DNA of 64,000 nucleotides from the NCBI GenBank assembly GCA_012274445.1, contig JAAROD010000029.1, positions 124,001 through 188,000 of the forward strand, in the 5' to 3' direction. Below are positions 12,031 through 22,655 of this stretch, piece after piece. The translations under genes were made by a program, and so were the position numbers. Each line of letters opens with the position of its first letter. Position 1 is the first letter of the stretch. The notes below the pieces were generated by a model. That model was not told where the DNA came from and did no database searches. It was given only the letters and a program-made list of their open reading frames with translations. The stretch is from Sclerotiophoma versabilis (lineage: Eukaryota > Ascomycota > Dothideomycetes > Pleosporales > Didymellaceae).

Positions 12031-14544
12031 ATGAGGATTCAATCTCTCATCAGGGCGCAGTCGCTCGCCACAAGCAGCCTTCGCACCTCTGCTCGCACCG
12101 CGTCGCGAGTCCCTTCTCGATGCGCTCTCTCCACCGCTGCGGCGACGCGCACACCCTTTACCGGCGGATTGAAGACAAACACATGGATAAACAACCAGCA
12201 AAGGAGACAGCAGTCTGCGGCAGCACAAGTGTAAGTGCAATTGCTATTGTTGCAACATTTGACTTGTGGCGACAAAGGGAATCGAGCTAACAGCACCTCT
12301 CAGCTTGGCGCAAGCAAAGGATGACCCGTCAACACTGTCCCAAGAAGACATTGTCGCAAACCTCGATCCCGTCGAATGGGAACGGTTATCTAGAGTGCGC
12401 AACATCGGTATCGCAGCGCACATCGACTCCGGAAAGACCACCGTCACCGAGCGTGTTCTGTTCTACACCGGCAGAATCAACGCCATCCATGAAGTTCGAG
12501 GCAAAGATGCCGTTGGCGCGAAGATGGACTCTATGGACTTGGAGCGTGAAAAGGGCATCACCATCCAGTCCGCCGCAACATTCTGTGACTGGATTAAGAA
12601 GGACGTGGACGGCAAGGACGAAAAGTACCACGTCAACTTGATCGACACTCCCGGGCATATCGATTTCACCATCGAAGTCGAGCGTGCGCTGCGAGTTCTC
12701 GACGGAGCTGTCATGATTCTCTGCGCTGTTAGCGGTGTACAGTCTCAGACCATCACAGTCGACCGGCAGATGAAGCGCTACAACGTTCCCAGGCTCTCGT
12801 TTGTTAACAAGATGGATCGTATGGGTGCCAACCCGTGGAAGGCGGTCGAACAGATCAACCAGAAGCTGCGTATTGCCGCTGCCGCTATCCAAGTTCCCAT
12901 CGGACGTGAGGACAACTTTTTGGGCGTCGTTGACCTTATCAAGATGCAGGCTATCTACAGTGAGGGCGCGAAAGGAGAGATTCTCAGGGTCACAGACGAG
13001 ATTCCGGCAGATCTGGTCGATCTCTGCAAGGAGAAGAGGGCAACGCTCATTGAAACCCTCGCGGATGTGGACGACGAGATTGCCGAGATCTTCCTGATGG
13101 AGGAGACACCCTCTATTGCCCAAATCAAGGCAGCCATTCGCCGCGCGACTATCTCTCTGAAGTTCACACCCGTCCTGATGGGCTCCGCGCTCGCCGACAA
13201 GTCCGTTCAGCCTATGCTCGATGCTGTATGCGACTACCTGCCCAACCCCTCTGAGGTCGAGAACATGGCGCTGGACAAGAAGAGGGCTGAAGCGCCGGTT
13301 AAGCTGGTTTCGTACAACTCGCTGCCTTTCGTCGGTCTTGCGTTCAAGCTCGAGGAGAGCAACTTCGGCCAGTTGACTTACATCCGTGTCTACCAGGGTA
13401 CTCTGAGGAAGGGCATGAACGTCTTCAATGCCAGGTCAGACAAGAAGGTCAAGATTCCCAAGATCGTGCGCATGCATTCCAATGAGATGGAAGAGGTTCA
13501 GGAAGTTGGCGCCGGTGAGATCTGTGCTGTGTTCGGTGTCGACTGCGCGTCTGGTGACACGTTCACTGACGGCGGTCTTGGATACACTATGGTGAGTGCC
13601 ACTCTTTCGTGACAGACGACGGCAACACTAACTCTTCACAGTCCTCCATGTTCGTTCCCGAGCCTGTCATCTCCCTGTCGATCAAGCCCAAGAACACCAA
13701 GGATACCCCCAACTTCAGTAAAGCCATGAACCGCTTCACCCGTGAAGATCCCACCTTCCGTATCCACGTTGACCCTGAGTCCCAAGAGACTGTCATCTCC
13801 GGCATGGGCGAGTTGCACCTGGACATTTACGTTGAGCGTCTGCGCCGAGAGTACCGCGTCGACTGCGAAACCGGCCAGCCTCAGGTCGCCTACCGCGAGA
13901 CGCTCACCAAGCGTGTCAACTTCGACCACACCTTGAAGAAGCAGTCTGGTGGTTCCGGAGACTTTGCCCGTATCATCGGATGGATGGAGCCCTCCGAAGC
14001 GCTCTCAGAGAACAAGTTCGAGACCCAAGTCACTGGTGACAACCTGTCTGAGAAGTTCTTGTACGCTTGTGAGAAGGGTTTCAACCAGTCCGTCGTCAAG
14101 GGTCCTCTGCTTGGCCACCGCGTCCTGGGAACAACCATGGTCATTAACGACGGAGCCACGCACGCTGTCGACTCCAGTGAAATGGCCTTCAAGAACGCGA
14201 CTGCGCAGGCTTTCCGCAAGGCCTTTGCGCAGGGTAACCCTCAGGTCTTGGAGCCTCTGATGAAGACCACCATCACCGCGCCGGCCGAGTTCCAGGGTTC
14301 CGTCATTGGCCTGTTGAACAAGCGCAATGCCGTTATTATCGATACCGAGGTCGGGCCGGAAGACTTTACCGTCTACGCTGACTGCTCGCTAAACTCTATG
14401 TTTGGTTTCAGTTCGCTTCTGAGAGCTAGCACACAAGGAAAGGGCGAGTTCAGCATGGAGTTCAGCCACTACAGTCCTGCGCCGCCACAGATGCAGAAGG
14501 AACTCATTGCGAAGTATGAGAAGGAGAGGAAGGATAAGGAGTAG
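12031..14544 (+). CDS. MEF1: Mitochondrial translation elongation factor G1
   Basis: GTPase that translocates tRNAs and mRNA on the mitochondrial ribosome. Exons: 12031-12230, 12304-13591, 13642-14544; introns of 73 and 50 bp; 796 residues. Exon 1 encodes an Arg/Ser/Ala-rich, acid-poor mitochondrial targeting sequence (MRIQSLIRAQSLATSSLR). The G domain starts with the P-loop AHIDSGKTT, then DLEREKGITIQSA (switch/G2), DTPGHIDF (G3), NKMDRMG (G4) and a GSAL G5. Domains II-V follow: FVPEPVISLSI, SGMGELHLDIYVERL and FGFSSLLRASTQGKGEFSMEF, the last typical of EF-G domain V. Length matches yeast Mef1 (761). The second intron sits exactly at YTM|SSMFVPEP. No missing residues seen. Confidence 0.96.
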
Positions 14545-15033
14545 AGGGTTTAATGGTCAGAGGAGAGAGGAGAGGGAGATTCCTTAGCGTGGTCGATTTT
14601 CGTGTTACAATACGACTAGGGTTTGCATATAGACGGGCGCATTGGAAAACTTGGGTACTGTAGTATAGTTGTACATGTACGATCGAGATGTATGTATTGT
14701 ATGTGTATGGGAGACGAATGATATCCCCTCTGTTCAGCGACATCAATCGTGGTTCCTAGACTGTTGTGGCACAGTAACAGGTCTAGGCGAGGGCTTGGGT
14801 TGACTTATTGTGAAAGCCCTATGCAATTGACTAGCCAGATCTCATCGCATAGTCCATTTGTATTGGTCTTCATCGTGCACCCTGATAATCAAGCTTCAGG
14901 TGAGGCTCACAGACCAAGCAAGGCATACGTCAAGAGACCCCTCCTTCCAAGGTTCGAGCTGCCCCACCTGCCACAATTACCTGTTCCTAGGCAGCTCCAA
15001 GGACAACAACACAACAACAACAATACCGTCGCC
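14545..15033. other. Intergenic between MEF1 and NMT1, with possible NMT1 5' extension
   Basis: 3' end of MEF1 and leader of NMT1. The frame of NMT1 is open upstream to an ATG at 14821, which would add 71 residues. A CAACAACAACAA leader at 15005-15025 directly precedes the conventional start. Confidence 0.45.
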
Positions 15034-16806
15034 ATGCCTCAGGAAGCGTCAAAAATCTCCGACCCCGAAACGACTGCCGCTGCAGCTGAGGAGGTCATCG
15101 CCGAAACTAGCGAACAAAACGAAGCCGGCGAATCCGAAGATGAGAGCGGTGACGAAGCTACGGAAACGGTAGAGGGAGGAGAGGGAGCTACAGAGAAAAA
15201 GAAGAAGAGCAGGAAGCGCAAGATCAAGGACGCCATTACTGGCAAGGGAAAGGCGCCTGAAATCACAAACCTCAATGCGCCTGCTGCTGGACAGCTGGGC
15301 AAGGACCAGATGAGCATGTTGCTGGACGCGAACCCTGCGCTGAAGAACCAGCTCATGTCCAAGGCGAACAACAAGGCAGAACTGGAGCAGATGATCAAGA
15401 AGCTCAACATCAATGAGATGCTGACCGGTCTGGCACCGCAGGGCGCTACGAAGGACATGGCTGATCACGCATTCTGGAAGACACAGCCCGTACCCAGCTT
15501 TGATGAGATGGCCTCGAAGGAGCGGATACCTGATGGCCCAATCAAAGAGATCGATATTGAGAAGGTCGACAAGAATCCCAGCCCAATGTACCCCGGTTTC
15601 GAGTGGGTCACCATGGATCTCGAGGACCCAAAGGAGCTCGACGAGGTGTACGAACTGCTCACCAACCACTATGTCGAGGACAAGGACGCGACCTTCCGCT
15701 TCAAATACTCGCCATCTTTCCTGAACTGGTAGGTTCATCGTGCGCGCAAGGATCAGGCATAACTGCTAACGTTGCTAGGGCTCTCAAGGCTCCTGGCTGG
15801 AAGAAGGAGTGGCACGTCGGCGTCCGTGCAACAGCTTCCGGCAAGCTTGTCGCATTCATCTCGGGTATCCCCATTCAGCTGCGGATACGCGACAACACAC
15901 TGAAGTGCTCGGAAGTTAACTTCCTCTGTGTCCACAAGAAGCTCCGCTCGAAGCGACTTGCTCCTGTCCTGATCAAGGAGATTACCCGCCGTTGTTACGT
16001 TGAGGGCACCTTCCAGGCCGTCTACACCGTTGGTTCACTTCTACCTACACCTGTCTCGACGTGTCGCTACTTCCATCGCGCCCTCGACTGGGAAAAGCTA
16101 TATGATGTGGGCTTCTCACCTCTACCGCACGGCAGTACAAAACTGCGCCAGATCAACCGATACAAACTGCCAGATACCACATCGACACCGGGACTGCGCA
16201 AGATGGAATCAAAGGACGTACCCGCCGCACTCGACCTACTGAAGCGTTACCTTGAGCGTATGGACATGGCCCAGGTCTTCGATCAGACCGAGTTCGAGCA
16301 CTGGATTTGTCCGAGAGAGGAACCGAAGGAGCAGGTTGTGTGGAGTTACGTTGTCGAAGACCCCAGCACACACAAGATCACAGACTACTTCTCCTTCTAC
16401 AACCTGGAGAGCACCGTCATTGGAAACAAGAAGCACGACACCATCAAGGCTGCGTACCTCTTTTACTATGCAACTGAGGTTGCGTTTGAGAAGGACGAAG
16501 GCAAGTTGAAGACAAGGCTCAACTCGCTGATGAAGGACGCTTTGATCCTTGCAAAGAAGGTACGCTATGCACCTACGCATGTTACTATTGCCATGCTAAC
16601 CTGAACAGGCCGACTTTGATGTGTTCAACGCCCTCACTCTTCTCGACAATCCGCTATTCCTCGAGGAGCAGCGCTTCGGAGCTGGAGATGGCTCTCTTCA
16701 CTACTACCTGTACAACTACCGTGCAGCGCCCATCACAGGCGGTATTGACAGCAGGAACCAGGCAAGCGTCAAGCACATGGGTGGTATTGGCTTGACTATG
16801 TTGTAA
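15034..16806 (+). CDS. NMT1: Glycylpeptide N-tetradecanoyltransferase (N-myristoyltransferase)
   Basis: Transfers myristate from myristoyl-CoA to N-terminal glycines of cytosolic proteins. Exons: 15034-15728, 15779-16559, 16609-16806; introns of 50 and 49 bp with GCTAAC branch sites; 557 residues. After an acidic then Lys-rich N-terminal tail (KKKKKSRKRK, probably ribosome-targeting), the GNAT-fold core shows FWKTQPVP, FRFKYSPSFLNWALKAPGW, EVNFLCVHKKLRSKRLAPVLI and YFHRALDWEKLYDVGF, all hallmark NMT segments. The C-terminus MGGIGLTML ends in leucine, as in yeast NMT, where the terminal carboxylate acts in catalysis. The ATG at 15034 follows a CAA-rich leader. Length agrees with fungal NMTs plus a longer N-tail. 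Confidence 0.96.
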
Positions 16807-17625
16807 ACTTCCTCGAAGGAGGCAGCGGCAAGTTAAACGACGAACGGCGAGTGTAAAGATTGAACTGGCCTGAAGCGACGAGAGGTCGCTAACAGTGAGC
16901 CAATATCTAGCGCTCAACTAAGATCACAATAAAATAAGAACACCACACAGCGAATCCCCTGAGACGAACAAACTATTCACCTGGTCCCGTTGCAAACGAT
17001 GTCGCGATGCCCAGTTCCTCAACATGACCGTGGCGCGCCTGGGATGTGGATTCGCGGTAACCCTAGATGGAGTCTCCCTATGGGCAATTATAATCATCAC
17101 GCCATCGATGCGGCTCAGTGAGGCTCAAAGTGAGGCACTAGAACAGTCACCAACAACAGCGTGGTCGGGAGATGTTTTGAACCTCCATTCAACGTTGCAT
17201 CTTGCGTATCACCCGCTAGGTCTGTGTTGAAGTGGGCTGCAGCGCAGCCAGGCATACTCGAAGGGTTTGATTTATCGATAATGCACACAAACCGCCACTA
17301 CTCAGCAGTCTTGAAGCTAACATGGGGCTCTGGTGGCACGGCGGCGCCTGATGAACATGATTAACCAAGTAAATAAGCGACTTCCTAACAGACTTGCTAA
17401 GTGAGTAGCAGAAGACCTTTCCTCGACCTTCCAGCGTATCAAGGAGATGGGGATGTCAAGAGAATCTATCTCTACGGCATGCACTGCACTTCGCAGCTGC
17501 TCACAATGGATCCATCGAACTGTATCACCGCACGTCGTAGTTATGGTGTTCTTTACAGGATGTTTTGGATGTTTTGAGGAGCAAGATATGAACCCCAAAG
17601 ATTAAAGTCCATCGTCCGCATACCT
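16807..17625. other. Convergent intergenic region
   Basis: 3' flanks of NMT1 (plus) and the lipase (minus). No gene or repeat seen. Confidence 0.45.
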
Positions 17626-18713
17626 TCAGAATCTCGCCACCACGTCCAGCCCCTGCAGCTCCTGCACTCCTCTCTTCAGCTTCGAATCCGCACAAGTGTA
17701 CATCTGCGTGAAATACCACCTATGTGCCTCGACATCAGTAAGCAACCACTTGGTATTACCTTGTAAAATTCCCGGCCTTGGAAAAACCTTGACATCCTCG
17801 GGCGTCACAAGACGCTTATTCTCGACGGCAATGTAATACTCGGGATTGACATGCACATAGCCCATGACCAGCAGCGGCACCCGCGGCACAGGATCATTCC
17901 AATGGGTAACCCTATAGTTCCCCCGTCCCCCGTCCTGGGCCGAAATATACAAACTCGTCACCGCACCGCCAACCCGCGGACTGCCAAACGTATACAAACT
18001 CACGCCCACACCCAGGCCCTGCTTGCGCAGCGCCGCCGCGGCAAACGTCGCAACCGCTCCCCCCAGCGAGTGTCCCGTCGCCGACACCGCGTAGCCGGGG
18101 TACTTGCCCACCGCGGCCTGAACAGCAGGCACAACTGTACCACGGGCATCGAGCCACGACTGCCAAAACCCAGCGTGCGCAGTGCATCCAGAACACAAAT
18201 CCGTATCGACAAGTTCGAAATCGAGGTTCGTGAGCCAGTTGTCCAGAGAGCGGGAGCCGCGGAATGACACGACGATGGCCTTGTTGGTGTGGTCGAGTGC
18301 CACGAAGCCGGTTACGTCTGTTGACGTGTCTGTCCTGGAGAGTAGTGAGCGGTGAGCGGAAGCGCGGGGGCAAGTGCGAGGCGCGAAAGAAGGCGGCGTT
18401 TTTTTTTATTTACTTGCTGTATTCCGAGACGGTTTTGGGGGCTGCTTGCTCGACGAGCGGACAGGTTCCTGAGCTGCATTTGACGAGGTCGCCGGGGGAG
18501 TTGGTGTTGTTGGAGCAGTAGGCTGCCGAGGCGTATTGGGACATGAGGCGGAGGGTCTGGAGGAGCGTGGCGTCGATGGCTGGGTAGGGTTAGTTTGTGT
18601 GGGAGGCGTGACGATTGGGCTTGCGTGCCTCTCTTCTCCGCGATTAAAGGAGCGGCATTGCTGCGTAGAGCATGTAGTAGAAGGATCAGAAAGAGTGACG
18701 GGAAGGAAATCAT
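17626..18713 (-). CDS. Secreted class-3 lipase (Thermomyces lanuginosus lipase-like)
   Basis: Triacylglycerol lipase or feruloyl-esterase-like hydrolase. Exons: 18713-18629, 18579-18414, 18334-17626; 319 residues. The N-terminus is a signal peptide (MISFPSLFLILLLHALRSNA) followed by a Lys-Arg site (LIAEKR), as in T. lanuginosus lipase, which has a short propeptide. The core shows LMSQYASAAYC, VVSFRGSRSLDNWL, the nucleophile elbow ATGHSLGGAV (Ser173), THWNDPVPRVP (Asp231) and EAHRWYF (His288). Cysteines occur at family positions (YCSNN, KCSSGTC, DLCSGC). The first intron (18580-18628, 49 bp) can only be joined in frame as GC-AG (AG|GCACGC...CTAAC...CCCAG). The second is GT-AG, 79 bp, and contains a poly-A run. 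The GC donor is unusual and could reflect a sequence error. Function is confident; substrate preference unknown. Confidence 0.9.
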
Positions 18714-19800
18714 GGGGGGCTGGAGTCGAGAGAATGCTGGAGTCGAAAGAAAGCAAGAGTCGAAGAGACTGTTCGGGAGATAGAGCTCAAAAGCAAGCTA
18801 GTTATATTCGCATCTATCCCTCCCATTATCCTTGAACGAGTAGCACCCAGTGGTGTTTAATCAGCGGTATGGTCCCCGCAAAGCAAGGTGCAAAACGCCC
18901 ACCAAGAACAAGCGTATTGAATTCAAGCCACGCGACACTCCGCACCTCACGGTCGACAAGCAGAAAAAACAGAGATGGGGAAAATCATTGGATGGTAGCG
19001 TGTTTCCGCGGCTTCGGAAGTCACTGAGCTTGTTGCGAGACATGTCGAGTCCTGGCCGCTCATTGGTCGGCGCAGATCACATCCGGCGTTTACGCGACGA
19101 CCAGGCTTGTGTGATGGTGGCTGGCGCGTGTGCGTCCGGCAGGCGGGGAATATAATAGAGGAAATTTAGACGACAGTATGAAATATCGGTGTCGTGCTGC
19201 AGCTCAGCATTTACAGCGCTCTTGCTGGCGAAGCAAGTATCCGTGATGCGTGTGAAGGAAGAGGGGGGTTCGAAGGAACTGCGAAGATTAGTGAGCGAGT
19301 GTGGTTGAGCATGCAATATTGGTGCACTGCATCGCTAACTGGCGCCTTGCATGCTGACTAGCGTCTTGCATGCTGGTTTGGAGACTGGGTTTCGACGTTC
19401 TGGCAAGTGTTTGTTGTGGAGATTTGCCGGTTCAGGCGTCTTGCGCATATCTACAAGTGATTGCCCACAGCCTGCGGAGAATCATGGACAGTTTGGTGTG
19501 GTCGAGGCCGGGGGAGATGGGTGTCTCCTACTGGGCTGAGCGGGACTGAAACGGCAACAGCATGCCTCTCACATTTGTATGAAGCTACAGCGAGTACTGT
19601 TGAGCGCCGAGCGGCGTGGAAGGTTTCTCCCTTTCTTCGACTCCGCTCCGGCCGACTCTGACTCCTGTCCGTTAACACTGCTGTTTGAGTGTCGTCCGGG
19701 AGCCAGGCGGTGCTTTCCTCGTTGCAGCAGGCCAAGCTGACCATTGCAATGCGAGCGTGTTGCTTATGTCAACTTCATTATTCTCCGACTGAAGCGTCGC
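18714..19800. other. Intergenic, lipase promoter side
   Basis: About 1.1 kb upstream of the lipase and downstream of LIP2. Short ORFs on both strands start at non-ATG codons or lack protein character; nothing supportable. Confidence 0.45.
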
Positions 19801-20520
19801 TCATGCCTTCAGATACCCTGCGACCTCCTCTTCCCCCACCTTCTCCACACCCTCGACCCCCAGCAGACGGCCCGCAATCTCCTTCACATACTCGTCGCCC
19901 ACCTCCTCCACGCTCAACCCCGTCACTCCCTCCCTCTCAAAGCTAGTCGTCCTCTTCCCCTCCAGCCCACAGGCGACAATCCTGTCGAACCAGGCCAGAT
20001 CGGTCCCGACATTCAGTCCCACACCATGGCTTGTGATGTTCCTCCGCATGTGCACGCCAATAGCAGCAATCTTATCGTCGGGACTCGTCCACACGCCCGT
20101 ATGCTCGGTGGTCATGGCCTTGATGCCGTAGCGTGCACACGTAGCGATGAGCGACTTCTCGAGCAGACAGACGTAGTCGCGCGGGGTGAGTCTGTGGGCG
20201 CGCAGGTCGACGATGGGGTAGGCGACGAGCTGGCCCGGGCCGTGGAAAGTCGTCTGGCCGCCACGCATGGCCTCGACGAACTCGGCGCGGCCATTGGCGC
20301 GCAGGTGGTCCTGCTGGGCTGGCGAGACAGTGCCGACTTCCCGGCGCCCGCACGTGTATACGGGTGCGAACTGGGCGGTTATGATGTGCGGCGAGGGTGC
20401 GGGCGTGGTCGAGGGGGGTTTCGAGGCGAGGAAGCGCGAGACCAGGGATTCCTGCAGGCGCGCAGCTGTGCCGTACGGGACGATGCCGGGGAGGTGGATG
20501 TGTCGCAGAACGTGCGCCAT
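19801..20520 (-). CDS. LIP2: Octanoyl-ACP:protein octanoyltransferase (LipB family)
   Basis: Mitochondrial enzyme that moves the octanoyl group from acyl carrier protein to lipoyl domains, the first step in lipoate synthesis for pyruvate and 2-oxoglutarate dehydrogenases and the glycine cleavage system. Single exon, 239 residues. Motifs: FAPVYTCGRRE, GGQTTFHGPGQLVAYPIVDL, KIAAIGVHMRR (catalytic Lys150), SHGVGLNVGTDLAWFDRIVACG (catalytic Cys184). The N-terminus (MAHVLRHIHLPGIVPYG) lacks a long targeting presequence but is basic and His-rich. It diverges from POP7 with only 354 bp between start codons. Confidence 0.95.
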   Translation of the reverse strand: MAHVLRHIHLPGIVPYGTAARLQESLVSRFLASKPPSTTPAPSPHIITAQFAPVYTCGRREVGTVSPAQQDHLRANGRAEFVEAMRGGQTTFHGPGQLVAYPIVDLRAHRLTPRDYVCLLEKSLIATCARYGIKAMTTEHTGVWTSPDDKIAAIGVHMRRNITSHGVGLNVGTDLAWFDRIVACGLEGKRTTSFEREGVTGLSVEEVGDEYVKEIAGRLLGVEGVEKVGEEEVAGYLKA

Positions 20521-20874
20521 TGGGTGGGTGCGGGTTGAGGGTGGAGAGAATGGGGAGGAAGCTTAGAAGATGTGGTGCATCGATAGCCGTAGTCCTGCAT
20601 CTGCGCAGCCTAGATGGGTAGCTTCATAGAGATGGCATGGCAAACTGCGCTTCTCGCTTCCTGCTATAGCTAGAAACCGATGACGGTACGAATTACTCCG
20701 TTCGAAGGAGAGCACTCGCGAGCTGCATTGCGAGTTGGATGCAGTCTTGTGGAGCTTTATCGATAAGAAGATGCAACGCGCGCCCAAGACGCGTCTACCA
20801 AACCTTTACAACCGCACACTTTGTGCTTCCAGACTTGATTCTCTCAGCACACACGCATCGCATCTCTTTCCAGC
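20521..20874. promoter_or_regulatory. Divergent LIP2/POP7 promoter
   Basis: 354 bp between two start codons, so both promoters must lie here or overlap the genes. It contains a perfect 10-bp palindrome with an ACGCGT core, annotated separately. Confidence 0.6.
20789..20794. promoter_or_regulatory. MCB-like ACGCGT element upstream of POP7
   Basis: ACGCGT sits within the palindrome AGACGCGTCT (20787-20796), 80 bp upstream of the POP7 ATG. In yeasts ACGCGT is the MBF (Mbp1/Swi6) site of G1/S genes. The sequence is certain; function is inferred. Confidence 0.35.
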
Positions 20875-21822
20875 ATGGCAGGCCAAAAACGCACTCGAAG
20901 CGGCGATCCCAAACCCCAGGGCGACGCACAGAGCAAGCCTCAGAGCAAGCCCCAGAGCAAGCCCCAGAGCAAAGCCGAATCGCAGCACCCGCAAAACACA
21001 TCCATGGCCGACACTTCACCGAACGGACAGGCGCAACCACAGCCAGGCCCAACGCAGCCAAAAGCAGCTCCCACGCCCGCGCCCAAATCCACAAACGCTC
21101 CCACACACCCCACCACAAAACCGCCCAAACGCCCACGCCTCCCGCCCAACACCACAATATCCAAACGCCCACTGCTCCACCCGGCCATCGCCCCGCCCTT
21201 CTCCGCCGCCAGCACCCCAAAAACCCTCTACATAACCGCCTCATCCCGCTTCACGCCCGCAGTAAAGCGCATCCGCACCCTACTAAGCCACATCGCAAAG
21301 CGCAGCGAGCAATCCACAGCAGCACACTCGAAACGACGGGGCCACGGGCGCAACGCCGTAGTACAAGCCAACGGCCGACTCACAGCGGGGGACATTGAGG
21401 CTAGCATCGCTGCTTCTGCTTCTGCTTCTACTTCTACTTCTACTTCTACTTCTACTTCTACTTCTACTTCTACTTCTACTTCTACTTCTACAGTGAAAAG
21501 GTCAGGTGCAGGATCATCAACAAGCGCGAATGCAAACGACGCCAATGCCGGCGCAGAAGCCGTCTATCTCAAAGCCACGGGGCGGGCGATTCCGCGCGCG
21601 CTGGAGTTGGGTGTCGCCATGCAGGCTGATGCGGGCGTGAGGGTGTGGGTGCAGACGGGCCGTGTGCAGGCGATTGATGATGTGGAAGTGAATACGACTA
21701 CGAGTATGAATACGGATTCACATGGAGATGACGACGAAGAAGAAGAAGAAGAAGAAGAAGAAGTGCCAGAGACGCGGATACGCACCCTAAGCACGGTGAC
21801 GGTGTGTATTGGACTGGCGTGA
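20875..21822 (+). CDS. POP7: RNase P/MRP protein subunit Pop7 (Rpp20, Alba-like) with low-complexity inserts
   Basis: RNA-binding subunit of nuclear RNase P and RNase MRP, acting in tRNA 5' processing and rRNA maturation, normally as a heterodimer with Pop6. Single exon, 315 residues. Residues ~1-110 are Pro/Gln/Lys-rich and disordered, including a SKPQ repeat. The Alba-like core appears in two halves: KTLYITASSRFTPAVKRIRTLL then AVYLKATGRAIPRALELG and RTLSTVTVCIGLA at the end. Between the halves lies a Ser/Ala-Ser/Thr repeat coded by a CTTCTA hexanucleotide array, and before the last strand a run of nine GAA-coded Glu. Both are insertions at loop positions. Family call rests on the core motifs. 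Confidence 0.87.
   Translation: MAGQKRTRSGDPKPQGDAQSKPQSKPQSKPQSKAESQHPQNTSMADTSPNGQAQPQPGPTQPKAAPTPAPKSTNAPTHPTTKPPKRPRLPPNTTISKRPLLHPAIAPPFSAASTPKTLYITASSRFTPAVKRIRTLLSHIAKRSEQSTAAHSKRRGHGRNAVVQANGRLTAGDIEASIAASASASTSTSTSTSTSTSTSTSTSTSTVKRSGAGSSTSANANDANAGAEAVYLKATGRAIPRALELGVAMQADAGVRVWVQTGRVQAIDDVEVNTTTSMNTDSHGDDDEEEEEEEEEVPETRIRTLSTVTVCIGLA
21410..21492 (+). repeat. Hexanucleotide microsatellite (CTTCTR)n inside POP7
   Basis: About three CTTCTG units then about eleven CTTCTA units, coding an Ala-Ser then Thr-Ser dipeptide array in the middle of the Alba fold. The unit is six bases, so gain or loss of a copy keeps frame. Confidence 0.9.
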
Positions 21823-22655
21823 GAGGACGGTCAAGACTGAAAGAAAGGAACCGCAGCGTCGATGTAGTGCTTTAAGATACCCGAATCACCATTCACTCAC
21901 TCACTCACTCACTCATTCACTCCACATACCACAACGAGTAAAACATTATACGCACAAGGTCGAATATGTGTCATTGAAGTAAAAAAAAAAACCTGCTCTT
22001 TTCCATCCCATCTCCAATCTCCAATCTCCAATCTAACCCTCTTCACCTTTCCACCCCCCCCCCCCCCCCTCCATCATCATCCAAGACGCAAAGTAGATAG
22101 ATAGTTCATCATGTTACAAAGGAAAAACTTTGCTTTCGCTGCTGTTCTGTTACAGTGAATGGCAGGGGTAAACTCGCCCTCGTAGAATAAAGCCCTTTCG
22201 AGGCCGTCATCTGGTTCTGGTCTGGTCTGATCTGATCCGATCTGATCTGATCCAACCCAGTCCAGTCCAGTCCAGTCCAGTCCAGTGCAAATCAAGTCAA
22301 ACGCCAGCCCGCCAGATAGAGTAACAAGATAACAAAATAACAAAACACAAACGCCTCCATATGCCGTCGTGGAACACCCGTGTGCGGGTCTCCAGATGGC
22401 CCTGTCTTTAAACGCCTGGATGGAAATATGCTAGATAGCTGCCACACAAACTCGTGGCGCTAGGTACAGTCTGAGCTTCCTTCGTTGCCCGAGTGCGCGT
22501 CGTGGTGCGCTTCGTGGCTGTCGTGTTCGTCAAGGCGTCTTGGCCTTCCGCCGAGCGCACTGGGAGGAGTAAGCCGATGACTGCCTCATCCGTCGACTGT
22601 GCCATTCCTTCTCCGTCACCTCAGTAGTGTGGTTGGCGAACATCGGTACGCTCAC
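21823..22655. repeat. Intergenic microsatellite cluster
   Basis: 833 bp between the convergent POP7 and FHA-protein genes, with no gene. It holds (ACTC)n at 21892-21922, A11 at 21981-21991, (TCTCCAA)n at 22011-22034, C16 at 22054-22069, (TCTGR)n at 22211-22250 and (TCCAG)n at 22257-22285. Confidence 0.85.

Noticed and set aside
15603..16604. 333-codon ORF spanning NMT1 exon 2
   Set aside because: It reads through the intron at 15729-15778 in the wrong upstream frame; the spliced gene explains it.
18850..19155. Basic 101-codon ORF upstream of the lipase
   Set aside because: It begins with a non-ATG codon and has no splice-linked start or motif.
19801..20566. Plus-strand ORFs opposite LIP2
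   Set aside because: GC-rich reverse shadows; LIP2 carries invariant LipB motifs and catalytic residues.
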